Of a stretch of DNA of 64,000 bases, positions 52,284 to 61,331 are shown piece after piece; the first letter of the stretch is position 1, and each line of letters opens with the position of its first letter. The translations under genes were made by a program, and so were the position numbers. A model generated the notes under the pieces. It did not search any database and was not told the origin of the DNA. It saw only the letters and a list, made by a program, of their open reading frames with translations. The DNA comes from G963674685 sp963674685 (GTDB lineage Bacteria; Lernaellota; Lernaellaia; JACKCT01): assembly GCA_963674685.2 (NCBI GenBank), contig CAXXWT010000009.1, positions 62,001 to 126,000 on the forward strand, read 5' to 3'.

Positions 52284-53633
52284 TTGAAGAAAAATCTTCT
52301 GATCCCGACATTTTTACTGATCGCGCTTTTCGGCTTTGCGCCGCCGGTTTATGCCCTGGTTGCGCCGGCATCGAATTCCGGGGAGTCGTCCGGCGATGCG
52401 GCGGCCCTCGGCGGGCAGGAAGAGGCCGGCGCCGGTGATGAAGCGGTTTCGGCCGCAAGCCTGGAAGCTCAAGTCGAGGCGGCGGGAAGCGAGACGATTG
52501 CGCCGCCGTTTGCGGAAGAAAGCGTCATCGTCAAGCCGCTGCCGATGAACCTGCGCGCCGAGGATGTTCCCAACGACGGGGGCAGGGCGATCCAGATTCT
52601 CTGGGATAAGTTTCCAAAAGAAGACGTCGTCGCCGCGGCGACGAGTTACGAAGTGTTGCGCAAGACCGTTCCGGGGCATGACTGGGAGAAAATCGGCGAA
52701 GCCGAGGCCGCATCCGGCAAATATACAGATTCTTTTACTCCGGCCAAAGGCGACAGACCGGAACACGCGCTGAAAGACGGCGCAACATATGAATACAAAT
52801 TACGCGTTCTGGAAGATCCGTCCCGTGAATCATCGGTCGTCGCCGCCGTTTCCACGGGCCAGTGGTTCAACTCGGATCGCACGGTCATTCTTCTCGCGAC
52901 GCTGATCTACGTGGCGCTGGTGGTGTTTTTCATCCAACGGGCCAAGCAGGGACGCAAAATGTACGTCCGGCCGATCTCCGGCATCTCCGCCGTGGAAGAC
53001 GCCGTGGGGCGCGCCACGGAAATGGGCAAGCCGGTTTTGTACGTGCCGGGCATCGGAATGATCGAGGAGATCGCCACGCTGGCGGCCTTGACCATCTTGT
53101 CGCCCATCGCCGAAAAAGTGGCCGAGTACGATACGCCCCTGATCGTTCCCAACCGCGATCCGGTGGTTTATTCCATCGCGCAAGAAGTGGTTCGGCAGGC
53201 TTATGTCAAGATCGGACGACCCGACTCGTATAATGAGGATAATATTTATTTCCTGTCCGGCCGGCAGTTCGCTTACGCCGCCGGCGTCGCCGGAATCATG
53301 ATGCGCGACAAGCCCGCGACCAACTTTTTCTTCGGGGCGTTTTATGCCGAGAGCCTGATTCTGGCCGAAACCGGCGCCGCCACCGGCGCCATCCAGATTG
53401 CGGGCACCGATCAGGTCACGCAGTTGCCGTTTTTCATCGCCGCCTGCGATTACACGCTGATGGGCGAAGAACTCTACGCCGCCTCGGCTTATTTGAGCGA
53501 CGATCCGGTTCTGGTGGGTTCGCTCAAGGCCCTGGATTTTGCCAAAATATTCATATTCGCCCTGCTGGGATCCGGTTTCGCGGCCGCAATGTTCCAGTGG
53601 GACGGAGTGCTCAATTTGCTGAAGTTGATGTAA
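52284..53633 (+). CDS. DUF6754-type membrane protein with fibronectin-like domain
   Basis: 449 aa from TTG 52284, giving a normal signal peptide (MKKNLLIPTFLLIALFGFAPPVYA); TTG 52263 would add seven residues. After an Ala/Glu/Ser-rich spacer, residues about 90-200 form an FN3-like domain (MNLRAEDVPNDGGRAIQILWDKF, YEVLRKTVPGHDWEKIGEAEA, YEYKLRVLED). A membrane helix (VILLATLIYVALVVFFIQRA) and a conserved region follow (ISAVEDAVGRATEMGKPVLYVPGIG, TLAALTILSPIAEKVAEYDTPLIVPNRDPVV, FAYAAGVAGIMM, FFGAFYAESLILAETGAATGAIQIAGT), with a final helix. This matches the DUF6754 type as far as memory allows. It leads a four-gene cassette with gaps of 3 bp or overlaps, so all four probably form one membrane complex. 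Function unknown. Confidence 0.78.
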   Translation: MKKNLLIPTFLLIALFGFAPPVYALVAPASNSGESSGDAAALGGQEEAGAGDEAVSAASLEAQVEAAGSETIAPPFAEESVIVKPLPMNLRAEDVPNDGGRAIQILWDKFPKEDVVAAATSYEVLRKTVPGHDWEKIGEAEAASGKYTDSFTPAKGDRPEHALKDGATYEYKLRVLEDPSRESSVVAAVSTGQWFNSDRTVILLATLIYVALVVFFIQRAKQGRKMYVRPISGISAVEDAVGRATEMGKPVLYVPGIGMIEEIATLAALTILSPIAEKVAEYDTPLIVPNRDPVVYSIAQEVVRQAYVKIGRPDSYNEDNIYFLSGRQFAYAAGVAGIMMRDKPATNFFFGAFYAESLILAETGAATGAIQIAGTDQVTQLPFFIAACDYTLMGEELYAASAYLSDDPVLVGSLKALDFAKIFIFALLGSGFAAAMFQWDGVLNLLKLM

Positions 53634-53636
53634 ACC

Positions 53637-54263
53637 ATGTGGAAGAAATCAGTCCCGGTCACCATCGCGTTTGTTGTCGGCCTTTTCATGGCCGCGCAGT
53701 TTTTCATTCCGCACAGGTACGTGCAGAACGTGGTGGAAGAGATCAACCGCTGGACCGCCCTCATCTGGTGCGCGGCCCTGGCCCTGGGAACCCTTTCCCT
53801 GATGAAACATCTCACCTTGAAAGTCCAGGCGAAAAAGGAAGGGTGGGGCTATGCGATCATCGCCCTGGTCTCCCTGGTCGCCACGATGGTCATCGGCTTT
53901 ATCACCGGCATCGAGCAGGGCACGCTTTTCATGCGGCTCTACGAGTTCATCCTATCGCCCCTGGAAGCCACGACCTTCAGCCTGCTGGCTTTTTACATCG
54001 CCTCGGCGGCTTTTCGCGCATTCCGGGCGCGCAACGCGGAAGCCACGCTGCTTCTCATCGCGGCGGTTTTGATCATGATCGGGCGCGTCCCAATAGGCCA
54101 CGCCATCAGCGACGTGATACCGGCCGTTTCGAATTTTATTCTCGATTACCCGAACACCGCCGCCAAGCGCGGCATCATGATGGGCGTGGGGCTCGGGATG
54201 ATTTCCACGGCTTTGAAGATCATTTTGGGAATCGAGCGAGGATATCTTGGAGACAGGTCCTAA
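53637..54263 (+). CDS. DUF6754-cassette membrane protein, six helices
   Basis: 208 aa. Hydrophobic segments: VTIAFVVGLFMAAQFFI, ALIWCAALALGTLSLMK, AIIALVSLVATMVIGFITGI, a segment around FSLLAFYIASAAFRAFRA, EATLLLIAAVLIMIGRVP and GIMMGVGLGMISTALKIIL. No catalytic motif was seen. The start lies 3 bp after the previous stop and the stop lies 3 bp before the next start, so its translation is coupled to its neighbours. Probably an integral subunit of the complex. No family name was recognised. Confidence 0.75.
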   Translation: MWKKSVPVTIAFVVGLFMAAQFFIPHRYVQNVVEEINRWTALIWCAALALGTLSLMKHLTLKVQAKKEGWGYAIIALVSLVATMVIGFITGIEQGTLFMRLYEFILSPLEATTFSLLAFYIASAAFRAFRARNAEATLLLIAAVLIMIGRVPIGHAISDVIPAVSNFILDYPNTAAKRGIMMGVGLGMISTALKIILGIERGYLGDRS

Positions 54264-54266
54264 GCC

Positions 54267-55124
54267 ATGAAGAAACTGGTGGACAAACTGCTGCAACTGG
54301 ATCGCCGGTGGACGTTCGTGATCATCGGGATATCCGCTGTTTTGCCCTTCCTTTTTCCCATGGGCCTGGCCATTACTCCGAGCAAAGAGGTCATTGAGGT
54401 TTTCGACCACGTGCAGGCCCTCAAAGGCACGGGCAAGCCTCTGGTCATTTCCTTCGATTTCGATCCGGGCACCGACGCCGAGGTCGGACCCATGGCCGAA
54501 GCCCTGATGGACCACGCCTTTTACAATGGCGTCCCCGTCCTGGGCCTGAACTTCCTTTATACGGGAACTTCCCTGGCGGAAATCCGCATCAAAAAAGCGG
54601 CGGCCAAGCACGACAAGAAATACGGCGAAGATTACGTGTTCCTGGGATTCAAAACGGCTTTCGCCAACGTGATGATCAATATGGCGAAAGACCTGCGCCT
54701 GACCTACAACACGGATTATTACAGCACGCCCATAGACAAATTGCCGATCATGCAAAACATCAAGAACTTCGACGACTATGGTTTCACCATCGGCCTGGGC
54801 GGCACGAAAATGGTGGAATACTGGATTATCTACGGAGTGGGCCCTTACAAGTTCGATTACGCCATCGGGTGCACCGCGGTTATGGCCAGCGACTACTATC
54901 CTTACGTGCAGACCGGGCAAAGCATGGGGCTGATCGGCGGCATGAAAGGCGCCGCGGAATACGAGCAGCTTCTGATGAGCGCCGGTTTGACCGATTCTCT
55001 GGGCGACGCCGCCAAAGGCCTGGACAGCCAGTCCCTTTGCCATCTCGTGGTCATCGGATTCATTATTTTAGGCAATATCGCCTATTTCAGCGAGCAACGA
55101 AGAAAAAGGATGAGCAGGCAATGA
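54267..55124 (+). CDS. DUF6754-cassette protein with soluble domain between two helices
   Basis: 285 aa. An N-terminal helix (WTFVIIGISAVLPFLFPMGLAI) and a C-terminal helix (LCHLVVIGFIILGNIAYFS) flank a soluble domain that alternates strands and helices: KPLVISFDFDPGTDAEVGPMAEALMDHAF, GVPVLGLNFLYTGTSLAEIRI, DYVFLGFKTAFANVMINMA, YDFAIGCT-like YAIGCTAVMASDYYPYVQTGQ. This could be a Rossmann-like fold displayed in the periplasm. The stop overlaps the next start (ATGA). No family name was recognised; the context makes it a partner of the DUF6754 protein. Confidence 0.75.
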   Translation: MKKLVDKLLQLDRRWTFVIIGISAVLPFLFPMGLAITPSKEVIEVFDHVQALKGTGKPLVISFDFDPGTDAEVGPMAEALMDHAFYNGVPVLGLNFLYTGTSLAEIRIKKAAAKHDKKYGEDYVFLGFKTAFANVMINMAKDLRLTYNTDYYSTPIDKLPIMQNIKNFDDYGFTIGLGGTKMVEYWIIYGVGPYKFDYAIGCTAVMASDYYPYVQTGQSMGLIGGMKGAAEYEQLLMSAGLTDSLGDAAKGLDSQSLCHLVVIGFIILGNIAYFSEQRRKRMSRQ

Positions 55125-55780
55125 GCGGCGAATTTCTCATGGGCCGGTATCTTTCGAGCAATCCCTGGGTGTGGGTTGCCGCCTTTTTCACCATCGCCAT
55201 GTATTCATTCCTTTACAAAGACAACGTGGTCTACAAGGTCGCGGAAAATATTTTCGTGGGCGTGGCCGCCGGCTATCTGGTGGTCATCGAGTATTTCAAC
55301 ATCGTGCACCCCGACCTTATCGTTCCCCTGTTTCGGGATGGCAAGCTGATCCTTGTCATCCCGGCGATCCTGATGCTGATGATATTCGCCCGCTTGCATC
55401 AGCCCATGGCGCATCTGTCGCGCATTCCCATCGCCTTTATCATCGGCGTGGGCGCGGGACTCGCCATTCCCACGACGATCAAGGCCATGATCCTGGAGCA
55501 GATTCGCGGCTCGTTGAGCATTCAATACTTTGGGCCGGACGCCACGGTCTGGACCGTCATAGGCGGCGTCATCCTGTTTTTCGGCACGGTTTGCACGCTG
55601 GTTTATTTCTTCTTTTCAAAACCCCACGAAGGCGCCTTCGGATACGTGGCCAAGGTGGGCACCTACGTCATCATGATCGGCTTCGGCGCTTCCTTCGGAT
55701 ACACGGTCATGGCCCGCATCTCCCTTCTCATCGGCCGCGTCCTCTTCCTCATGCGCGACTGGCTGGGCGTCATCGGCTGA
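55121..55780 (+). CDS. DUF6754-cassette membrane protein, last gene
   Basis: 219 aa. About six helices: VWVAAFFTIAMYSFLY, IFVGVAAGYLVVIEYF, LILVIPAILMLMIFARL, IAFIIGVGAGLAIPTTIKAMI, VWTVIGGVILFFGTVCTLVYFFF and TYVIMIGFGASFGYTVMARISLLIGRVLFLM. The ATG at 55121 overlaps the previous stop by 4 bp, which decides the start over longer frames that overlap the previous gene. Last gene of the four-gene unit; the next gene is a separately regulated ATPase. Confidence 0.8.
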   Translation: MSGEFLMGRYLSSNPWVWVAAFFTIAMYSFLYKDNVVYKVAENIFVGVAAGYLVVIEYFNIVHPDLIVPLFRDGKLILVIPAILMLMIFARLHQPMAHLSRIPIAFIIGVGAGLAIPTTIKAMILEQIRGSLSIQYFGPDATVWTVIGGVILFFGTVCTLVYFFFSKPHEGAFGYVAKVGTYVIMIGFGASFGYTVMARISLLIGRVLFLMRDWLGVIG

Positions 55781-55829
55781 TCAAAAAGGCGTTTTCGACA
55801 CATTTTTACAGAGCGGCGGATGTTTGCGT

Positions 55830-55870
55830 ATTTATGCAAATCCAAAGTATAACTTGCGATTTGCATAAAT
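55830..55870. promoter_or_regulatory. Inverted repeat upstream of the DUF4143 ATPase gene
   Basis: ATTTATGCAAATC (55830-55842) and GATTTGCATAAAT (55858-55870) are exact reverse complements with a 15-bp spacer. The right arm ends 18 bp before the ATG at 55889, so a bound regulator or an RNA hairpin here would control that gene. A TTGCG motif lies on both outer sides. Confidence 0.8.
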
Positions 55871-55888
55871 TTGCGCTAACATCGCCGC

Positions 55889-57067
55889 ATGATTAAACGG
55901 GACCTTCAAAAAGAACTTATTCAGTCTTTCAGGGAATATCCTGTAACCACCGTCATCGGGCCTAGGCAGTCGGGTAAAACGACTCTGGTCAGGATGGCCT
56001 TTAAAAAGAAAAAGTACTTTTCCCTGGAAGATCCGGATGTCCGCATGGCCGCCGAAGCCGATCCGCGGGCCTTTTTGGCTCAAATGAAAGACGGCGCCAT
56101 TCTCGATGAAATTCAGCGGCTGCCGATTTTGCTTTCATATATCCAGGGGATTGTGGACGAAGAAAACCGGCCGGGCCAATTCATTCTGACCGGCAGCCAT
56201 CAGCCTCTGTTGCAGGAAGCGATTGCTCAATCCCTTGCGGGCCGCACGGCGATGTTGACCCTGTGGCCCTTTTCGCTTTCGGAACTGCGACGTTATAAAA
56301 TCGACTTTGACGCCTTCGACCTCATTGTGAAAGGATTTTTCCCGCGTCTTCATGAGCAGGGGCTGGAAAGCAGGAGGTTTTTCAACTCGTATTTTCAAAC
56401 CTATGTCGAGCGCGACGTACGCTCACTTCTCAATATTCGGGACCAGGGTCAGTTCCAGAAACTTCTGATGCTGCTTGCGGGTCGCGTCGGTCAGGTGATC
56501 AACTTCGCTTCTCTATCGAACGATTTGGGCGTATCGGCGACAACTATTAAAAACTGGCTGAATGTATTGAAGGCATCGTACATTCTGTTCGAACTGCCGC
56601 CATATTTCGAAAATGTCCGAAAGCGCGTCGTAAAGTCGCCTAAAGTGTATTTTACCGATCCGGGATTGGCTTCCTTCCTTTTAGGCATACATACGGAAAG
56701 ACAGGCTGTTCGTGATCCCTTGCGCGGCGGATTGTATGAAAACCTCGTGATATGTGAAATTATCAAAGGCGCTCTCAACAATGGCTTACGGCCGGATATT
56801 TTCTTTTACCGGGATTCGAACGGCCGGGAGGTCGACCTGATCATTCGCGAGGGAGGGCGCCTCATCGGCGTGGAAATTAAATCCGCATCGACATTTTCCA
56901 AAGATTTTATCAAAGGATTGATTGCTTTTAAGACCCTGGGGCTTCAGCGAACCGCTTCCGGCTTCGTTCTATATAACGGGATGAGGGATTTTACTGTTAA
57001 TGATGTGCGCATTTGCAATCCTCTTCGCCTTCGCAACACCTGGGAAATGTTGGCTGCCGCGCAATAA
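55889..57067 (+). CDS. AAA ATPase with DUF4143 C-terminal domain
   Basis: 392 aa. The AAA_14-type ATPase has Walker A GPRQSGKTTLV (about 25-35), Walker B GAILDEIQRLP and the sensor ILTGSHQPLL. Then comes the DUF4143 part, recognisable by YFQTYVERDVRSLLNIRD, LAGRVGQVINFASLSNDLGVSATTIKNWLNVLKASYILFELPPY, VYFTDPGLASFLLGI, FYRDSNGREVDLIIREGGRLIGVEIKSA; the last segment resembles a nuclease-like D-(V)EIK core. Such ATPases are common orphan, often horizontally moved genes of unclear role, sometimes thought to be antitoxin- or defence-like. It is single, with its own inverted-repeat regulatory region (55830-55870). Confidence 0.92.
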   Translation: MIKRDLQKELIQSFREYPVTTVIGPRQSGKTTLVRMAFKKKKYFSLEDPDVRMAAEADPRAFLAQMKDGAILDEIQRLPILLSYIQGIVDEENRPGQFILTGSHQPLLQEAIAQSLAGRTAMLTLWPFSLSELRRYKIDFDAFDLIVKGFFPRLHEQGLESRRFFNSYFQTYVERDVRSLLNIRDQGQFQKLLMLLAGRVGQVINFASLSNDLGVSATTIKNWLNVLKASYILFELPPYFENVRKRVVKSPKVYFTDPGLASFLLGIHTERQAVRDPLRGGLYENLVICEIIKGALNNGLRPDIFFYRDSNGREVDLIIREGGRLIGVEIKSASTFSKDFIKGLIAFKTLGLQRTASGFVLYNGMRDFTVNDVRICNPLRLRNTWEMLAAAQ

Positions 57068-57322
57068 CTTCAGGAATCCTCTTTAAGCGTCAAAATATTG
57101 CTCGGCATGGCATTATTTTCTCCTTTGCGATACGTGAAGCCGTGATATCGCGCCGGCTTCGATTAAGCATTTATTACACAATCATGAATGTAATCAAGCG
57201 GTTACGTCCCGCGTACGCGGCGACAAAATGTCGGCGGAAATCGCATGATTACTCGGCATATCTTTTGCTTGAATTTCCAAACGGCGCTTTGGCGAATTTT
57301 CTGATTCATTGAGAAAGGCCAC

Positions 57323-58303
57323 ATGAAATACGGATTGAAATTCCTGCATATCGTGATTTGCGTGCTGCTGTGCTCGTGCGCTAGCCAGGTTGTCAATGTC
57401 CCCATCAATCCTTACGTCAATCCAGAGGCGGTAAACCATAATACCCGGAAAGTGGCGGTATTGCCTTTCGTGATCCCGGATTATCTCGATCACCATGATC
57501 GCGGAGGCGTCGTCAGCATTCAGATTACGAACCAGCTTATCGGGGAACTGGCGTCGCGGGGCGTGTACGACGTGATCGACGGGCGGGAAATCAACACGAC
57601 CATCAAGCGATATTATCCGAATCCCGGCGACTGGATTTTCGAGGGATCGAAAAACGACGCCCTGCGCATCGGCGCCGAGGTCTCGGCCGACGCGGTGGTT
57701 TACGGCGTCATCCGCAAGTATTTTCAGGGAAATTTGACCGACAGCGAGGTCGAACTCGACATTCACTGCATCGAAGTATCGAGCCGGCAGACCATCTGGA
57801 ATCTCAGGGAGCTGATTATCGGTCGCGGCGGAAAAAAATATTTGAATGAGACGCCGTTCAGCATCCCGCCTTCACGTCTGGCGGAAATCGCCGTTGCCGA
57901 CGCCGCGGATAAGGCCTTGAAGATACACGAGAACAAAGGACCCATCGAGGTGACGGCCATATCCCACAGGCAGGCCTGGGGCTACGGTACAATGGCCGCC
58001 GGCGTGGCGCTGACGGCCGCGGGGCTTTACTACTACAACGAATCGGAAAAGGCCTATCACGATTATCAGCAGGCCGAATCGGAAAGTGACTTGGATAAGT
58101 ACAAGAATAAAACCGAGGATTACGACAAAGCCTGGCAAATTCTCGGCGGAGTCGGCGTCGCCGCCGTGGGAACGGGATTATATCTCGTGTTGACGGATCA
58201 CTCTTTTGTGACGGCGAGAAAAGACGATGAAAAGCGATTCGTGATTTATCCCGTTTCCCCGAAACCCGGCGCATATGGAGCGGCCTGCATTTTCCGTTTT
58301 TAG
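57323..58303 (+). CDS. Lipoprotein with CsgG/TolB-N-like domain
   Basis: 326 aa. The signal peptide ends LLCSCAS; the Cys in a LCSC lipobox is likely lipidated. The segment RKVAVLPFVIPDYLDHHDRGGVVSIQITNQLIGELASRGVYDVIDGREINTTI is the AVLPF...L...G.Y.VIDR pattern of the CsgG/LpoB/GNA1162-like fold, continued by GAEVSADAVVYGVIRKYFQGN. The C-terminal half has two short hydrophobic helices (YGTMAAGVALTAAGLYY and GGVGVAAVGTGLYLVL) separated by a charged region rich in Tyr, Lys and Asp. Envelope assembly or export helpers use this fold, but the partner is unknown. It lies 33 bp before the IPT-domain protein gene, a likely operon. The 255 bp before it hold no recognised gene. Confidence 0.78.
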   Translation: MKYGLKFLHIVICVLLCSCASQVVNVPINPYVNPEAVNHNTRKVAVLPFVIPDYLDHHDRGGVVSIQITNQLIGELASRGVYDVIDGREINTTIKRYYPNPGDWIFEGSKNDALRIGAEVSADAVVYGVIRKYFQGNLTDSEVELDIHCIEVSSRQTIWNLRELIIGRGGKKYLNETPFSIPPSRLAEIAVADAADKALKIHENKGPIEVTAISHRQAWGYGTMAAGVALTAAGLYYYNESEKAYHDYQQAESESDLDKYKNKTEDYDKAWQILGGVGVAAVGTGLYLVLTDHSFVTARKDDEKRFVIYPVSPKPGAYGAACIFRF

Positions 58304-58336
58304 AAACGGTGCGATAAAGCAAACAAGGATCGAACC

Positions 58337-59368
58337 ATGCCGAGCGAGTCACGCAAATCACTGACGGGAATTTTCGCCGCCATCGTTTTACTGCTGATGT
58401 CCACGCAGCACGCGTGTGAAAGAGATTATGACCGCAGTTCCGCTTCCGGGTCGACTTCCATGACCATCGCGACGATCATGCCTTCGTCGGGCTCCAATGC
58501 CGAAGAAGTTTCCGTCACCATCCGGGGCACGAATTTCCCCGCCGGCGCGCAGGTGCTCATCGGCGGAGCCGAATGCGGCAGCGTCGAAGTGTTGACCAAC
58601 AACATTATCACCGCCGTCGTCCCGGCGGAAATCGCCGCGGGTCTGTACGACGTGATCATCGTTTCCGGCACCGGGGCCAACGCGGTTCTTTCCGAAGCCT
58701 ATACGGTTATCGATCCGACGGACATCAGGGTGGATTCCATCAGTCCGAATTCCTGTTATGACGACACGGATACGGACGTGGTGATTTCCGGCGCAAACTT
58801 CGTGGCCCCGGTCGTCGCGGCGCTGGGCGATACTTCCCTGACGGGGGTCAGCGTCGTCGACAGCACAACGATCAACGCCGCGGTTCCGGCGCTTTCCTCG
58901 TCGATGGAGCCGGGCGTTTATGATCTGATCGTCACCAACTCCGACGAAAGCCAGACGACATTCGTCGGAGCTTTCGAAGTCGTTTCCGCGGATGCGCTGA
59001 GAATCGACAGCGTGGATCCTGTCAGCGCAACGAATGAAGACGATGTCAACCTCACCATTTACGGCGCCAATTTTACCTCTCCCATGGCAGTATACTTGGG
59101 AGAAGTGCAGCTTACGGAAGCGATCGTGCAGGGCGCCGATCGCGTCGTCGCCACAGCGCCCGCCGGATTCACTCCCGGCGTGTACGACGTGACCGTCGAA
59201 AATTCCGACGGCGAAACCGATACTCTCGCATCGGCCTTTACCGTCACGGAGTCGGCGGACGACGACACCGATGACGACACGGGCGATGACGACACGGGCG
59301 ATGATGATACGGCGGACGACGATTCGACGGACGACGACACTTCCGCGGACGACGACACGACCGCCTGA
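58337..59368 (+). CDS. Exported IPT/TIG-domain protein with Asp/Thr tail
   Basis: 343 aa. A hydrophobic export signal (GIFAAIVLLLMSTQHAC) may end in a lipidated Cys, although STQHAC is a poor lipobox. Three IPT/TIG domains follow: IATIMPSSGSNAEEVSVTIRGTNFPAGAQVLIGG, DSISPNSCYDDTDTDVVISGANFVAPVVAALG and DSVDPVSATNEDDVNLTIYGANFTSPMAVYLG, each closing with ..VPAEIAAGLYDVIIV-like text. The last 37 residues are an Asp/Thr tract (DDDTDDDTGDDDTGDDDTADDD) ending in DDDTTA with no Cys, unlike the CGC-ended proteins. Probably surface-exposed. Likely cotranscribed with the upstream lipoprotein gene. Confidence 0.85.
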   Translation: MPSESRKSLTGIFAAIVLLLMSTQHACERDYDRSSASGSTSMTIATIMPSSGSNAEEVSVTIRGTNFPAGAQVLIGGAECGSVEVLTNNIITAVVPAEIAAGLYDVIIVSGTGANAVLSEAYTVIDPTDIRVDSISPNSCYDDTDTDVVISGANFVAPVVAALGDTSLTGVSVVDSTTINAAVPALSSSMEPGVYDLIVTNSDESQTTFVGAFEVVSADALRIDSVDPVSATNEDDVNLTIYGANFTSPMAVYLGEVQLTEAIVQGADRVVATAPAGFTPGVYDVTVENSDGETDTLASAFTVTESADDDTDDDTGDDDTGDDDTADDDSTDDDTSADDDTTA

Positions 59369-59529
59369 CGCCTGTTATCCGTCAGCTTTCCATGAATTGA
59401 TCACTTCCATCTTTATTCTACAAAAAAAACATGCCCGAGAATCGGGATCAATCAAGGCAATTTGGTCAAGATTTTGACGTCGCAGCGCTGATTTGACGCC
59501 GAAAGCTTGAAACTCAATCCATTTCCTCT

Positions 59530-59559
59530 TTGACATAAAAAGCCATGTGCCTGTAATAT
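59530..59559 (+). promoter_or_regulatory. Possible promoter of the flagellar fliL-Q operon
   Basis: TTGACA (59530-59535) and TAATAT (59554-59559) with an 18-bp spacer, about 195 bp before fliL. It is the only strong signal in the 386-bp gap 59369-59754, where no other gene is supported. Confidence 0.6.
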
Positions 59560-59754
59560 GCTGAAATATATAGGAAAATCTAGGCTTCTGAGATTTTACG
59601 AAGCTATGGACGATATGAAATACAGTGATAGTATTAGCGGGAAATGTGGCATACCCATTGCTAAGTCCGATAGTGAGTTTGTTTTTCACTCCATTGCAGG
59701 ATTTAGCCATGGATCTTGTCGGAAAAATTCACCATTTCAAAATCGGGGTTGAAC

Positions 59755-60267
59755 ATGGCTGATGTCGAAGAAGTTGAAAAAGAAGAAACCGGCGAAGGGA
59801 AATCTTCGAAAAAGAAGATTATCATGATCGCCGCCGCCGCGGTGGTGTTGATCACCGGCGTGATCGTGGTTCTGCTGGCCTTGGGCGTTCTCGGCGGAGG
59901 CGGCGAGGCGGCTCCGGACGACACCCAGACGGCGGATGTCAAGATCAAGCTGCCCGAGCAAAAAGAGCGTTCGAGCGTGGCGCTGGAAGAATTTATCGTC
60001 AACCTGGCCGATGCGGATCAGGCGCGGTACTTGAAAGCCAAGGTCGAACTTGAAGTCGCCAATGAGGAAGTCAAGACGGCCTGCGAGGCCAATCTGCCGG
60101 CTATACGCAACTCGCTGGTGGAACTTCTTTCCAGCAAAACGTATCCCCAGATTCGCGATATCAAGGGAAAAACCCGCCTGCGTCAGGAGATTATCATTCG
60201 CCTGAACGAAATACTGGGGACCAACGGCATCACGCAGGTGTATTTCACGGATTTCATTATCCAGTAA
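59755..60267 (+). CDS. fliL: Flagellar basal-body-associated protein FliL
   Basis: 170 aa from ATG 59755 (GGGG upstream); a TTG at 59716 would add an atypical extension. A charged Glu/Lys start, one membrane helix (IIMIAAAAVVLITGVIVVLLALGVL), then the FliL periplasmic domain: RSSVALEEFIVNLADADQARYLKAKVELEVAN, LPAIRNSLVELLSSKTYPQIRDIKGKTRLRQEIIIRLNEIL and a C-terminal ITQVYFTDFIIQ. All are diagnostic. FliL surrounds the stator units and supports motor torque. First gene of the fliLMNOPQ operon, 11 bp before fliM. Confidence 0.95.
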   Translation: MADVEEVEKEETGEGKSSKKKIIMIAAAAVVLITGVIVVLLALGVLGGGGEAAPDDTQTADVKIKLPEQKERSSVALEEFIVNLADADQARYLKAKVELEVANEEVKTACEANLPAIRNSLVELLSSKTYPQIRDIKGKTRLRQEIIIRLNEILGTNGITQVYFTDFIIQ

Positions 60268-60278
60268 AGGATGCATCG

Positions 60279-61280
60279 ATGTCCCAGGTCTTGTCGCAAA
60301 ATGAAGTGGACGCGCTGTTGGCGGCGGTTTCCGAGGGCGACTTCGACGAGGATAATCCGCCGGCGCAGGAAAAATCCGAACAGGAGTCGAGTGACGATCA
60401 TCAGGAAGTCCGCACTTACGATCTCACGAGCCAGGAGCGTATCTTTCGCGGCAAGATGCCGATGCTCGACGTTATTCATGAGCGATACTGCAGGGACTTC
60501 GGCAATACGTTGTCCCTTGACCTCGGGCGCTTGTCCGAAGCGGAACCGACCGGGACGCGCCTTCTCAATTATCAGGAATTTCTCAACAGCCTGCCTGTTC
60601 CTTCCTGCCTTTCCGTATTCAAAATCGATCCTTTGCCCGGCAACGGCGTTGTCGTGGTGGACACGCAGTTCGTTTTTACGCTGGTGGATGTTTTCTGCGG
60701 CGGAACCGGCAGCAGCCGTTTTCGCGTGGAAGGAAGAGATTTCTCCTCCATCGAACTGAGCTTCGTTCGCAGGATCGTCAAAAAAGCCCTTCAGGAAATG
60801 ACTCACGCCTGGCGCCCGGTTTATCCCGCGGAAGTCGGCTTTATCCGAACCGAGATCAATCCCCAATTCGTATCCATCGCCCACCCCACGGAAGTCGTGG
60901 TCATCATGGAAAGCGTCGTGGATGTTGAAGGCGCCGCCGGCAACATGCAGATCGTCATTCCCTATGCCACGATCGAGCCGATCAAGGATCGACTGGAAAA
61001 AAGCTATTTGGGCGAGCGCGGGGAAATGGACAAAGTCTGGAGAACCGAAGTCCAGCAGCACGTTCTGGATTCGGAAGTCGAAATCAAGGCGATCCTGGGC
61101 CACTCCCACATGAGCATCAAAGAAATCGTCGATTTGAAAGTCGGCGACGTCATTCAGCTGGAACGCTTCGCCGACCAGCCTCTGGATGTCATGGTGGAAG
61201 GCGTGGAGAAATACCACGCCGAATCGGGAGTGATTCGCAATTATAAGGCGCTTCAATTAACCGAAAAGATCAATAGATAA
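60279..61280 (+). CDS. fliM: Flagellar motor switch protein FliM
   Basis: 333 aa. The N-terminus VLSQNEVDALLAAV is the CheY-P-binding peptide. The middle domain (about 45-240) has YDLTSQERIFRGKMPMLDVIHERYCRDFGNTL and LSVFKIDPLPGNGVVVVDTQFVFTLVDVFCGG. The C-terminal SpoA-like part has VEIKAILGHSHMSIKEIVDLKVGDVIQLE. FliM forms the middle of the C-ring and sets rotation direction. It lies between fliL and fliN, with 51 bp to fliN. Confidence 0.97.
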   Translation: MSQVLSQNEVDALLAAVSEGDFDEDNPPAQEKSEQESSDDHQEVRTYDLTSQERIFRGKMPMLDVIHERYCRDFGNTLSLDLGRLSEAEPTGTRLLNYQEFLNSLPVPSCLSVFKIDPLPGNGVVVVDTQFVFTLVDVFCGGTGSSRFRVEGRDFSSIELSFVRRIVKKALQEMTHAWRPVYPAEVGFIRTEINPQFVSIAHPTEVVVIMESVVDVEGAAGNMQIVIPYATIEPIKDRLEKSYLGERGEMDKVWRTEVQQHVLDSEVEIKAILGHSHMSIKEIVDLKVGDVIQLERFADQPLDVMVEGVEKYHAESGVIRNYKALQLTEKINR

Positions 61281-61331
61281 AGCGGCTTTTTTTTCAAAAA
61301 CTAAAACGGCCGGACCTCAAGGAGTGTTGCA

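Noticed and set aside
59558..59752. 64-codon frame before fliL
   Set aside because: It begins within the proposed -10 box region, lacks a ribosome site and resembles no known protein.
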